The notes under the pieces are model-generated. The model saw only the letters and a list, made by a program, of their open reading frames with translations, searched no databases and had not been told where the DNA came from. The translations under genes and the position numbers were made by a program. 64,000 nucleotides of DNA from Lophium mytilinum. Its lineage: Eukaryota > Ascomycota > Dothideomycetes > Mytilinidiales > Mytilinidiaceae. This document shows, in pieces, positions 10,817 through 21,098 of this stretch. Each line of letters starts with the position of its first letter. Within the stretch, counting starts at the first letter, position 1. The DNA is taken from the NCBI GenBank assembly GCA_010093605.1, contig MU004202.1:543965-607964 (forward strand). Direction: 5' to 3'.

Positions 10817-11048
10817 TACAGTACTAAGCCATGTGTCTGGACACACAGATCTATCACTACTTGGCTTCAATATTGCTCGCTTGACACTACTGTAGGGGGT
10901 AGCCTGGCTGGTAAGGAGCTAATTAGTCAAGAGGCAGTCTAATATGCATTGCTTGATACTCAACATCGCCTTTGGATATTTGAAGTACAAAGGGGTTGCC
11001 CCCAGCAGTGGTGAAACGGTGTGCCCAGACTGATGGCCTGTCACTGTA
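10817..11048 (-). mobile_element. MITE family A, full-length copy (232 bp)
   Basis: The copy is bounded by TA at both ends, with inverted repeats of about 29 bp (TACAGTACTAAGCCATG on the left, reverse complement of TACAGTGACAGGCCATCAG on the right). The interior matches the copies at 30564 and 43794 in opposite orientation. It ends 16 bp before the stop codon of the SET gene and may therefore lie within its 3' UTR. Confidence 0.8.
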
Positions 11049-11064
11049 TCAACATCTCGCGCTG

Positions 11065-13071
11065 CTACTTCGCTTTCTCAAGCCAATCCAGAATCCTCAA
11101 AGCCGCTATGCGGGGCACTCCCTTATATCTCTCAACGTCATACGTCTCATCAATAGCCTGTGCCAGCCGCTGGGCCTTCGCGACGGCAATTCTTTTCGCC
11201 TTGGCCCAGTGTTCCCTCTCAATAAACGCATCTGCCTCACCTTCTAGCTCCCGCCGCTTAGTCCGCACGCTGGGATCATCGGCCTTTTCCGCAACGCAGA
11301 GAGCACAGTCACACTCGAAGCCCCAGGTAGTCATCAAGTTCGACTGCCTTGCATCGTAGTCGCTCGACCAATCGTAGCTAATGAAGATTTCTTCGCCGGC
11401 CTCGATGGGTCGAGTGGCGCGGAGCACCATCAGATCGCCGATAAACTCTTTCTCCGCATTGGCGGCGATACAGGAGTGATTGGCGTAGGCGGTCCAGATC
11501 CAGATGCCCGTGCTCGCGTTGCTGGCATCATCTTCACCGTATTGGCTGCCTAAGCCGAAACCGTTGCGGGAGACGATATCGTGGACTCGTAAGGTGTCGA
11601 CAACTGGGCCATCTTCAGTCATGGACACATTCTTGCCGTCGCCTTGGTACTCTCCGCGGAGATCCATGAACTTGTCGATCTGGGAAGGATTGCTGAGAAG
11701 CTTCTGTACGGCCGCCACGCCTAGGCCAACGGGGGACACTCTGATCCGCTCGTCTCGTACGTCGTATGTCATGGCCGTCAACGCGTCGCTTTCATGACCA
11801 TAGACCACACAGAACGCTTTCTCGCCCATGATGATTCCCCCGGCAGCTATTTGGCGAGCTGCGAATAGGCCACGCCCTCGTCCTGGACTGTCTTTCACGG
11901 TAGTGTTGCTGGTGAAAGTTGCTACGTCGACCCGCGGATGAGTTCGAGACAGGTTGGCCCTGAGTTTTGTGAAATTGTATGATCCGTCCTCTTGCTCGCG
12001 CAGGCGCAATTTGATTAATCGGAGATAGGTATTTGAGTCTCTGTCGCTAGGTGTGAGCTTCTGCAGCTCCTGAAAGAAGTTCTTCGCTTCCTGATATTCG
12101 CCGAGACTGTATGCAGCGCAACCAGCTCGAAAATAGGCCTTGGTGTCGAGCTCCTTGGATCGCTGGTCTTCCCTACCGGTGAGCGAGGCTATTGCATCAG
12201 TCTTTGCTTCGTCTAGCTGACTCAGAGCGAGGTTGACATGAGCGCGGTTGCGAGAAATGTCCCGAGCTAGATCGGGATTGGCGGTAGATACAGCTTCCTG
12301 TCTGGCAACTTTCAGACCTTCCGTGTATTTCGCGTGAGCGAGCGGTAGATCCTTTAGTTTTAGAGCAGCATTGCCGTTGTCTTTGCACGATTTCGCAGTG
12401 GTCTCTGCTGCTGCTGCTGCGTCCTCAGCTTCTCTATTCGTTCCTTCGACCGAAAGTAGACTGCTGTTATCCACCTCATCTCTGCAGATGATCAGATCTG
12501 AAGGATGGTCAATTCGAAGGGTAGCTTCGCCTTGATTTGTGAAAGTAAAGTACGGCTCCTTGATGATATAAACAGATGCGGACTCTAGTACATCTTCGCC
12601 GTGTCTTGACTTGTGCAGACAAATCTCTAAGCGCTCTGTCTCGTCGCCCGCTTCGTTCTGAACCATGGTCCATGACCTCGCCGCATGCGTGACCACCGGG
12701 CAACGCCTCGCACATTTGACAGTAAGCCTCCGACCGCGATGATGAGTCTCCATTTTGAGGTCGGCCAGTTTCATAGGCTTCAAATCCCGGAGCGGGACGA
12801 TGCACGGCGGATAGGGCTGCCCTACACCAATTGCTGGCAACGACCGTCCTCGACCCACGGGCTGAGTCAGGTCAGGATCTGTTGAGCCTCCCATATCTGC
12901 CATGAGAGACATGCCGGTAGCTTGTTGGATGGCCGCTTTCGAATCCCTTGGCTCTCGTGCATTTCCAACCGATTCGGAGCATTTCTTCAACTTCGCTTCA
13001 ATCGTCTTCCGGATGCGATCCGCCTCTTTCTCCGTCAAAAATATCGTGTTTCCATCATTTTGAGGTGCCAT
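11065..13071 (-). CDS. TPR-SET (SMYD-like) domain protein
   Basis: 668 residues from the ATG at 13071; the longer frame begins at GTG. The order is: a short charged N-terminus; a region of about 85-200 with a conserved cysteine cluster (VKCARRCPVV); TPR-like helices at about 220-360 (CKDNGNAALKLKDLPLAHAKYTEGL, then AYFRAGCAAYSLGEYQEA); and a split SET domain at about 385-590 with GRGRGLFAARQIAAG at its start, YANHSC as the NHSC core, GEEIFISYD at its end, and the post-SET cysteines CDCALC. This is the architecture of fungal TPR-SET proteins related to SMYD/Set5 lysine methyltransferases. The NHSC and GEEIFISYD elements are intact, so methyltransferase activity is plausible. The substrate is unknown. 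No introns. Confidence 0.85.
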   Translation of the reverse strand: MAPQNDGNTIFLTEKEADRIRKTIEAKLKKCSESVGNAREPRDSKAAIQQATGMSLMADMGGSTDPDLTQPVGRGRSLPAIGVGQPYPPCIVPLRDLKPMKLADLKMETHHRGRRLTVKCARRCPVVTHAARSWTMVQNEAGDETERLEICLHKSRHGEDVLESASVYIIKEPYFTFTNQGEATLRIDHPSDLIICRDEVDNSSLLSVEGTNREAEDAAAAAETTAKSCKDNGNAALKLKDLPLAHAKYTEGLKVARQEAVSTANPDLARDISRNRAHVNLALSQLDEAKTDAIASLTGREDQRSKELDTKAYFRAGCAAYSLGEYQEAKNFFQELQKLTPSDRDSNTYLRLIKLRLREQEDGSYNFTKLRANLSRTHPRVDVATFTSNTTVKDSPGRGRGLFAARQIAAGGIIMGEKAFCVVYGHESDALTAMTYDVRDERIRVSPVGLGVAAVQKLLSNPSQIDKFMDLRGEYQGDGKNVSMTEDGPVVDTLRVHDIVSRNGFGLGSQYGEDDASNASTGIWIWTAYANHSCIAANAEKEFIGDLMVLRATRPIEAGEEIFISYDWSSDYDARQSNLMTTWGFECDCALCVAEKADDPSVRTKRRELEGEADAFIEREHWAKAKRIAVAKAQRLAQAIDETYDVERYKGVPRIAALRILDWLEKAK

Positions 13072-13674
13072 AATAGTCCAAGGCACGCGCACAAGCTAGT
13101 AATAATGCAATACACCTCGGGAGTTCGTGGTATGTGAACAGGATGGTTGAGTCGAAGTAAAGAAAAAAAGACGAAGGTGCCAAGACCTCGCCAACCTAAA
13201 ATCAGAAACGTCACTCTGATCCATTCCCAAATCCTTCGGTACAATGTTATCAATTTCGGAGACTTGCTCAAGGTGATTTGACAACAATAAACCCGCGGGC
13301 GAGTGCAATAGCGCCCACAGAGTGGTAATAAACAAGACATAATATAGGTAAGTGTGAGCAGAGGAGGTTTCAGTGTCGGTCCCGTGACGTTTGAGTTGAC
13401 TACCTAAATAGACATGATCTATCTACTCAGGGGCTAAGCTACATAGTTGCTAAGTCTGAGAGCTAAAGAGTATTTCAGGCCGAATTCCAGCCATATGATA
13501 TGAAGATTTAGGATCTGGTCGTGCACGTGACCTTGCCCGGAGTTACCCGGGTACACTGGTCGTACGAACAACCTTGGAACACCTTTACGACCTCTTCCCG
13601 GAAATCAGATCTCCCCGACCCTCTTGTTCCATGTTCTTGACCGACCTTGTACCAGCGGCCACTGTCTTGACCCT
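13072..13674. other. Intergenic, SET promoter and MFS 3' flank
   Basis: This holds the upstream region of the SET gene and the downstream flank of the MFS gene. Small frames here are overlaps without domain signal. Confidence 0.4.
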
Positions 13675-15814
13675 TCATCCCGTCTCCGACGCCTTCTTAT
13701 CCTTCCTAGTATCAACCCATCCCATCCCCATCGCACAGAGCATGCCGCCAAGGCAGATAGCAGCGGCCATGTAGAAGACCTTATCGATACTGTTTGCGAA
13801 GGCCTGCAACACACCATCCAGCTCCGGGCTTCCCTTTGGAACAAGCGCACGCACAGCACTGGGGCTCGCTCCGGCGTGGAAAGCAGCCTCGGGTGAGACT
13901 GAAGGGGCGTGCGCCCTCAATTCCGACGCCAAGCTTCGCGTGAAGATGGCATTGCCGACCTGGATGAAGATGGCGCCAGCGAGGTTTTGGCAGAAGATGA
14001 CGAAGGCAATGCCGACGGGTATTTTCTGCGGGGGCAGCGCGTTCTGGACCGCGATAATGCCCTGTGGCCAGAGGTTAGATTCAGCAGAGCTGAAGATATG
14101 GGTTCGTGAAGCACTTACTGTCTGCAACGCCAGGCCTCGGCCGAATCCTAAGATGATCTGGTAGCCTATCCACATGCCCGTCTTAGTCGTAGGTGAAAAT
14201 GTAGACATAAGGCCGTTTCCAATTGCACTGACTGCAAGCCCGACTGCTGCGAACGGGAGATAGTACCCGACTCTCGGAATGAGGAACCCACTCAAGAGTA
14301 TCGCCGTCATCTGGCTGAGATGAACTGGCAGAGTATTTACTCCGCTCATTGCTGGCTTATATCCGAGGACGCTCTGGAAATAGATCGGTATGTACTGGCC
14401 GTCCACGAAGATGGTTACTATCAGCGCCGCCCCGTTCAGCGCGCTGCACCAGACAATGCATTGCTTGGCGAGCGAAAAGGGAATCATAGCTCGATCTCCC
14501 ATATGCTTTTCCCACCATAGAAACGCAATCGCAGTTGCTCCAGCGCCACAGAACAAGCCGACGACCACAGAGCTGCTCCATCCGTACGAGGTCCCGCCGA
14601 GCTGGAGCGCCAATAGGAACATGATCGCGGCGGGTGCAAAGAGGGCGAATCCCAGGAGATCGAGCTCGGGGAGCGTCTCACGCACTAGAGAGGGTGTGAA
14701 GCGTTCCTTGGCGGTCAGTTCGGGTACATCTACGAGGGTGAGGAAGACGGCAGCTACGGCGCCGATGGGGAGGTTGATGTAGAAGCCTACGATGCATCAG
14801 CGTTAGGGTGTCCGACATTCATTGAGAGGAGTACGTACACCATCGCCACGATGCGTACTCTGTGAGAGCGCCACCTATCAGTGGTCCACACAAGGTGCCA
14901 ATCTCGAGGACTGTAACACCCGTTAGCACGAGAGTTTCGGCCCACGAGCAGGATTTGGAGACGTATACCTCCAAAGTAGATCCCGGTGTACACTGCACCT
15001 TCGCATTAGCAACCAAGGCAAGTCATCTAAGCTACCATCTGGACTCACGAGGTCGTTTTCTCAACGGTACAACGCCAGCAATGATCGTGATAGCTCCGGT
15101 CAAGAGCCCCGACGCGCCCAGACCAGCAATCGCCCTTCCGCCGATAAGCATGGACGAGGAAATTGCTAGTCCACATACCAAGCATCCCAGCTCGAAGATG
15201 GCGAAGAATACAAGATAGGTCCACTTGCGAGTGTCAGCGTCCTGTTGCTTCGCTCCGAATCAGAACTCGCGTACCTTATTGCTGTAAGATGTGAGCATCC
15301 TCCCGGTCAGAGGCTGCAGGGATGCACTACAGGGTGTAAGTTTTACGTTTATTCGCGTCGCTTTGTCGTTGTACAGCAGAAAGCACATGGATGTACGCAC
15401 CTAGCTAGCTCATACGCGGCCATGTACCACCCTATATCGGGAAGAGAGTGGAAGTGGGTCGTGATGCTCGGTATCGCCTAATATCATTAGTCTCTTTCCG
15501 CCTTCGAATGCCACTATTCAAAGCGGAGGCCAACTTACGGTCCCAATGATGGTGCGATCTAGGAACAACAGAAACCCCGACAACGTCACGCTTCCTAAGA
15601 CAGCTAAGAGCTTAAGGCCGGTGATGTACTCATGGCTCTCCTCCTCCTTTTCCGACAGCTCGGTAGGGGCATCGTCTATTCCATTGCTTCCTAGGCCTTC
15701 AGCACGCTCCTCGACTTTAGCAGCAAGCTCAATCTTCTCCTCATCACCATGCTGCGCCTCCACGTCACCCTTCCTGGCGGTTGGCACCATGGAGCCTGGC
15801 AAGTCCACACCCAT
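13675..15814 (-). CDS. MFS multidrug/toxin exporter (DHA2-like)
   Basis: The eight exons I can place are 15814-15539, 15477-15401, 15326-15275, 15223-15049, 14998-14969, 14910-14839, 14786-14119 and 14061-13675. They give 578 residues with every junction in phase. A charged cytosolic N-terminus (about 65 residues) precedes the first helix, which ends [12 protein letters not shown]. Helix 2 region shows [12 protein letters not shown]. Motif A is [13 protein letters not shown], and motif C is spread over exons 5-6 ([23 protein letters not shown]), followed by FYINLPIGA. Fourteen membrane segments fit the DHA2 drug:H+ antiporter group, which includes fungal toxin pumps. It is divergent from an SDR oxidoreductase with a 533-bp shared upstream region, suggesting joint control and a role in export of a small metabolite. 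Confidence 0.88.
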
Positions 15815-16347
15815 TCTCTCGTTGCTAACCTCTTAAGCTGCTGGTGCAAGGTATCGAATTGGCAACGTATATAGTGAGGTTTAGCGGTGTCGCAGGAAAT
15901 GAGGCTGGTGTAGAGATCGGAAGAGGCGTCTCTCGGCCGGAGAACTATCTAGGTAGGTAAGGTTAGGTGCGGCTTCTGTTTGTGCGGATATACAGCTTCT
16001 CATTACATCCGGGGGAAGGAAGCATCACGCGACCCGAGCTAACCGGAACGGGTGAGATAGCGCCGTTAGGGAGAATCCGCTATCGTACTGAAAGACCTCA
16101 CCGGCCACAGCCGTAAAGATCATAGGTGAGTAGAGAGCACTTACACATCGAGGTAAATTTCAGTAATTTAGCCTTGCCCAGTCAGCTTTAGTCTGGTACA
16201 GCGCCGCACATAACGAGACCCCCTAAAGGCCGGTTGGAAGTGTATATATCACCCTTGCCCAGAGTTACAATATTTAAATGGTTAAGTTTGAAGTTTCATC
16301 CTCTCATCTATAGCTCTACCATAGCCCCTCTTCTTTCAGTCTGCAAA
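15815..16347. promoter_or_regulatory. Divergent promoter region, MFS / SDR
   Basis: 533 bp separate the two start codons. GTATATATCACC at about 16241-16252 is a possible TATA element for the SDR gene. I see no binding site I can name. Confidence 0.4.
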
Positions 16348-17397
16348 ATGAACCCAGTCAACCAAACTCCTTACCAGCTTCCAGCTGACGCTACCTGGCT
16401 GAGTACGTGCACTTTAGATTTGAAGAAGACGAGAAACAACGGAGAGCAACTAACTATATCGTCGCACAATAGTCACCGGGTGCTCGAGCGGCATTGGTCG
16501 TGCCATTGCAGAGTTCATCGCCAGCAAGCCCAACCAGCGTCTCGTTGCTACCGCCAGGAACCCATCTAGCCTCGGATATCTCTCCGATAGCAACACCAAC
16601 ATCCTGAAGCTCGCTCTAGACGTCGCTTCTCCTACCTCTGTCGAGAATGCCTTCAAAGCAGCAGCGGCTCACTTTGGAGCCAGCTTCCACATCGATGTCG
16701 TCGTCAACAATGCCGGCTACTCGCTTGCAGGCGACACCGAAGCCGCAACAGAGGAAGAAACGCACAATGAGCTCGAGACTAACTTCTTCGGCACTGTGCG
16801 CGTCACTATGGCCGCTGTCAAGGTGATGCGCCAACACAAGGAGCACCGCGGCGGCGTTATTTACAACATCTCTTCGATCGCTGGTGTGTGCGCCTTCCCG
16901 GGACATGCGTTCTACCACGCCGGAAAGTTCGCCGTCGAGGGCTGGAGTGAGTCTGTCGCTCAGGAGATGCATCCGGATTGGAATAGTTAGTCGCGTTCCT
17001 GCTCGTTCGATCACGATGACGTGTTCTGAATAGTTTGTCTCCCCCAGTCAACTTCTGCATCGTCGAGCCCGGCGCCATCAAGACGAACTTCGAGTTCTCC
17101 AGCATGAAGCACACGAAACCGCATGAAGCCTATGCAGGCGAAGACATGCCAGCGCGAAAGATGGATGCCTTCGTCAAGGAGCATCTCCATGCAGGCGTTG
17201 GTGTCGAGCCCATTGCCGTCGCTCGGGTTCTGTACCATGTTGCGGATCGGGGCGAGAAAGTTCCGCTTCATTTGCCTCTTACCGCCACTGCGATCCAGCT
17301 GATTACGATGAAGCTCCAGGGACGACTCGAGGAACTGGAGACGGTGAAGGACTTGAGTGCTATAGATAAGGGGGAACCTCAGTTTAAGCTGCATTAG
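16348..17397 (+). CDS. Short-chain dehydrogenase/reductase
   Basis: Exons 16348-16402, 16473-16985 and 17048-17397 encode 305 residues; both introns are phase 1 and restore an Ile codon. The classical SDR elements are all present: the nucleotide-binding TGCSSGIG (about 20-27), NNAG, the catalytic Ser in YNISSIAG, the YHAGK motif (Tyr and Lys of the active site) and VEPGAIKTNF. Length fits a classical SDR with a C-terminal extension of the kind seen in fungal members that act on specialised metabolites or lipids. The MFS exporter is divergent from it. An NAD(P)-dependent oxidoreductase is certain at family level, but the substrate cannot be read. Confidence 0.9.
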
Positions 17398-17858
17398 CAC
17401 TGCTACAGTCCAGGTGTCCTGATGGAGTTGCAAAAACACCATCGAGATTAGAGGTCGTTGTGGCATTGAGCACTAGGAATCAGGGTGGATTACAGGTCGA
17501 ATTGGGTTAGCGGATGATGTAGACGGCCTTCCGAATTTGCGCCGCGCGATTTCATGGTAGAGTTACATGAGTTTGGGCCCTCACTGCGACTGCTTGGTGT
17601 GTCCTAATCGTTTGCGAAATCCGAAATTCGATAAAAGACTCCACGAAGCGAGAATAGGGCTACCGTTTGACCAATAGAAACATGTTGGTAAGGGAACAGC
17701 TTACAGTGGTGCCTAGACAGAAAGAAAGGAGTCAAAGCACATTGTTCGTCGCTATCATCATCGGTAATCAGGCTACCTTCTGGTCAAGCCAGGATATGAT
17801 AGCTAGAGTACCCCTCCCACGGTGGCCCCAAAACATGATCTGTATCGAGCCGGCGGCT
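17398..17858. other. Intergenic, convergent 3' ends
   Basis: Spacer between the SDR and RRM-kinase 3' ends. A short match to MITE family A (CAGCTTACAGTGGTGCC near 17698) is too brief to call. Nothing else seen. Confidence 0.4.
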
Positions 17859-20129
17859 TTATTGATTGCATTTGCACGGCGTCCAAATAAACGGGCAGGC
17901 TGAGAAGGTGTTCAGTAGGGCTCGCGCATCAGGTCGCTCTTCTCGTGTCACGCCAATCATCGGCGCGATGAACCGCGGAAACACGTCGAACCCGGGGACG
18001 GTGATGGTTCTAAACCAGAGCTTGATCCGCTCAGTGACACGGCTGTATATTAGAATGTTGCGCGCCGCGGCAGCGCCTGGGCTATAATGGTATTCTTCAT
18101 CTTCCTGTACATGTTTCAATAAGAAATCATGGAACTCGCTGATGGACTTGTGGTGGTGCGAGACTGAAAACATTTCAGCGAACACGCAGCCGAGGGAAAA
18201 AATGTCTGTGCCTCGACCATGCTTGACCAAGGATTCGTCCACAAAGTTGTTGAGAACCTCGGGCGCTGCGTACATCGCTGATGTCCGCGCTGGTTCCTCG
18301 GTGGATGTGGTTTGGCCAACGACAAACCGGGAAGAAGAGCTGAAATCAGTGAAGAAGATTTGTGATCCACGGTGGACAATGTTAGATGGCTTGATGTCTT
18401 GATGACGAATGCCTTGGTCGTGCATATAGACAAGCGCAGATATCAAGCACGAAAACCAGCGTCGGAGCCACCGTTCCTCTTCTAACGTGGGTCTTCTTTC
18501 TCCAACCTCATCTAAGAACGCTGAGAGGTCATTTTCACCGACTGGTGACATCAACAGGCAGTAAAACTCTTTTTTCTTTTGGGTGAGGTCCTCATACGAG
18601 CCTAGAATCTGCACAACATGGGGATGGCATAGGTCCTCCAAGACTTTAGCCTCTTCTTGAATAATTTGCAGTCGTCTCTTGCGCTGATGATATGGAAGCT
18701 GGACACGCTTTCTAACGAAGGTCTCGAAGCCAGATTCGGCAACTCGAACTTCTTCGACCACCCCAAGGGAACCGTGTCCGAGGTGGCTACATACAATGAA
18801 AGAAGTCTTCGAACCCGGACTGAGAACACTGTGACCTATGGTGAGACCGCACCGGAACGCGACATCATCGCGAGTCCTCGATTGTAAAAGTCCAGTCCCG
18901 GAGTTGCTCTTATAATCCGGGTAGAGTGAGTGCGGAGAAGAGCGACCCGTGCTGCTGGATGTCCATTGTGCGGAGGGTGACCCCTCCTTCGGTGGCTGTG
19001 GAGGTATTAAAGCATTTTGATCGTGAGATGTAGACGTTGGATCGCTTGCCACTTCGTCTCGCTCAGAGGATCGAGTTCCAGAGCTTTCTTTGGATATGTT
19101 CCTTCGTAAAATTCTCCAACCATGTTTCGTGTATGGCATTTTTGTGGCACGAACACTGTCAGCCTCGGATTGGGCTTGGGACTGCCGAGGTCGTCGTTGG
19201 ACGTGCTCTCTCTCGGTTTGAAAAGACTTCTTCGAGACATTGGCGCTCTCCTGGGATTGTGAAGATGGTATGAAATCATTTGCGACGAGTTCTCCATTGC
19301 TAGGTTTGAGGGCTTCTGTGGGTTGTGCGTAAGGCAGTCGGCGTAATGGATAGTCAATATCCTCGTCTCCATCCGTGATATTAGCGTTCGGGGTACCGTA
19401 CGCAGCCTCAAGACTCAGATCTCCCGACAGCAGCTTATGAAGCATACTGTCGGATTCAATATCCTGCTTCGCGGATCTTTGCTTCTGCGGGGAGACGGAA
19501 TCAGCACCCAGAGCCCGGAGGTTTGGCAATGCCCGTGAAGGGGAGCGTTTGTTGTAATTCACTCTCGGCTGGCTTCTCGCCTGGCTAGTTTCTCGTTCCT
19601 TGCTCCTTCGTCTGGCGGGAAGCAGCTTCGCGTATTCGACCTTCAATAGGCGCCCAAGGATCTCCCAGTTATTCATGGTATTGATTACGTGAGCCGCCTC
19701 CTCAGCGCTCAGGAATTCGGCAACTGCATGACCGCTAGACAGGCCATGTTCCTCTTGATAGTTGAAGGCGTATGGTCGTGGAAGTCCCTCAGTTTCCATA
19801 ATCTGCAAAAGATGGTCTTTTGAGACAATAGAACGCAGATCCTTAAAAATGATACTAGTACGTACTATTTTGCTATCAAGTGCAAAAGCTTGACCGTCGA
19901 CCATCTGTGTCCGATGGGGCGGGATCGGTGGACTTGGCGCAAGCTCATGCCTCGTCGGTTCTTGAAGATCATTCCAAGGGATGTTCAACGCATGTGTGAG
20001 GCCAGCGTCTATTGGCGACTGAGCGAGCTGGCCATCACTGCTGTTGGAGTGCTGTCCGGCCGGATTTCTCGAGATTTTGCTTAGGTCTACCATACCCCAA
20101 TTCCTCGAGAGTTTGGGTCGATCTTCCAT
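17859..20129 (-). CDS. RRM-protein kinase fusion
   Basis: 756 residues from the ATG at 20129; the longer frame starts at TTG. Residues ~85-170 form an RNA-recognition motif very like that of PIN4-type proteins (IIFKDLRSIVSKDHLLQIM, LPRPYAFNYQ, GHAVAEFLSAEEAAHVIN, LKVEYAKLLP). About 220 disordered Ser/Arg/Gln-rich residues follow. A Ser/Thr kinase domain comes next at ~425-735: glycine loop LGHGSLGVVEEV, Lys in FVRKRV, HQDIKPSNI in place of HRDLKPxN, and DFSSSS in place of DFG, then MYAAPEV and DIFSLGC. The catalytic Asp (HQD) and metal-binding Asp (DFS) are present, so activity is possible though atypical. RRM plus kinase on one chain is rare. No intron is seen. Confidence 0.8.
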   Translation of the reverse strand: MEDRPKLSRNWGMVDLSKISRNPAGQHSNSSDGQLAQSPIDAGLTHALNIPWNDLQEPTRHELAPSPPIPPHRTQMVDGQAFALDSKIVRTSIIFKDLRSIVSKDHLLQIMETEGLPRPYAFNYQEEHGLSSGHAVAEFLSAEEAAHVINTMNNWEILGRLLKVEYAKLLPARRRSKERETSQARSQPRVNYNKRSPSRALPNLRALGADSVSPQKQRSAKQDIESDSMLHKLLSGDLSLEAAYGTPNANITDGDEDIDYPLRRLPYAQPTEALKPSNGELVANDFIPSSQSQESANVSKKSFQTEREHVQRRPRQSQAQSEADSVRATKMPYTKHGWRILRRNISKESSGTRSSERDEVASDPTSTSHDQNALIPPQPPKEGSPSAQWTSSSTGRSSPHSLYPDYKSNSGTGLLQSRTRDDVAFRCGLTIGHSVLSPGSKTSFIVCSHLGHGSLGVVEEVRVAESGFETFVRKRVQLPYHQRKRRLQIIQEEAKVLEDLCHPHVVQILGSYEDLTQKKKEFYCLLMSPVGENDLSAFLDEVGERRPTLEEERWLRRWFSCLISALVYMHDQGIRHQDIKPSNIVHRGSQIFFTDFSSSSRFVVGQTTSTEEPARTSAMYAAPEVLNNFVDESLVKHGRGTDIFSLGCVFAEMFSVSHHHKSISEFHDFLLKHVQEDEEYHYSPGAAAARNILIYSRVTERIKLWFRTITVPGFDVFPRFIAPMIGVTREERPDARALLNTFSACPFIWTPCKCNQ

Positions 20130-21098
20130 ACCGCGCTGATTACTTTTCGGCGTCAAAGTCAAGCTAATGGTAGCAAAAGGATTGAAGTTCTATGACAAGG
20201 CTTATTGCTTTATATTGGGTCTAGTCGTTCGATCCAAAGATTCCTATCTTGTCGAGGACTCTCGAGATTTCCATCAGTTCTTTCGTGAGCGAGTCGAAAG
20301 GACGGGCGATTTTAAGCTACGGACCGTGACTTCTAGTTGAGTAGTCCAGGATCCTACGCGGGACGTGTAGACGGTGCTCGAAAAGTGTATGATCATGCGC
20401 GGTAATGTCTTGTTGTTCGAACTTGCTGGGATAGAGAGCGGAGCCTTGCGCTATTCTTTACGCTATGCGGAGTCGTGGACTTCGTGAGACACAAGGAACC
20501 TATCACCGGAACAGCGATGTTGTGCTCTTAGGCAAGAAAGACAGAGCACTACGGAGACAGTAGCGAGAGAGGTGGTAGGGAGAGAAAGGAAGAGGTTCGC
20601 GACGGCGTCTTAGGCCATGCAGGTGGCTAGGATGTTCAGCCCGCAAGCTAAGCCACCACGGCTGCAGCCTTGCAGCACCAACCGCGTGTCTTGTCTCTAA
20701 AAACCAGTCCTGAGGCCGAATCCTTCAGATATTACTGTTCTGTTACCCGACATTCGCAAATCACTTACCCCTGAGAACTGGGAGAAACCCAATAGACAGC
20801 CTCTATGGCTTAACTAACCGCGACAAGTAGAAGAGTATAAAGACTCATTTTATCAAGCTCTACTACCAGCCTTTCATTGCTGCAGGTAGTCTAAGCACAA
20901 GAATTTTCTCTGCTCCAACTCATTGCTAGACGGGACTCAGTGCGTCAAAAGGCCGAGTAATATCCACTACATCAACACCCCGTATTCTGCGATGTTCAAG
21001 AGCCCATATAGACACCCCACGCAGCCCTGATGAGTGCTTAAGTTCTCTTGCAGCAATATAAATTATATCTACCCACTAACACTAGCTAATACGAGCAA
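20130..21098. other. Intergenic, about 970 bp
   Basis: Upstream region of the RRM-kinase and of the SUKH gene. TTCTCTTGCAG near 21043-21053 looks like a 3' splice site, so a 5' UTR intron of the SUKH gene may lie here. No gene seen. Confidence 0.35.

Noticed and set aside
17690-17720. Short match to MITE family A (CAGCTTACAGTGGTGCC)
   Set aside because: Fewer than 25 matching bases and no end repeats; could be chance.
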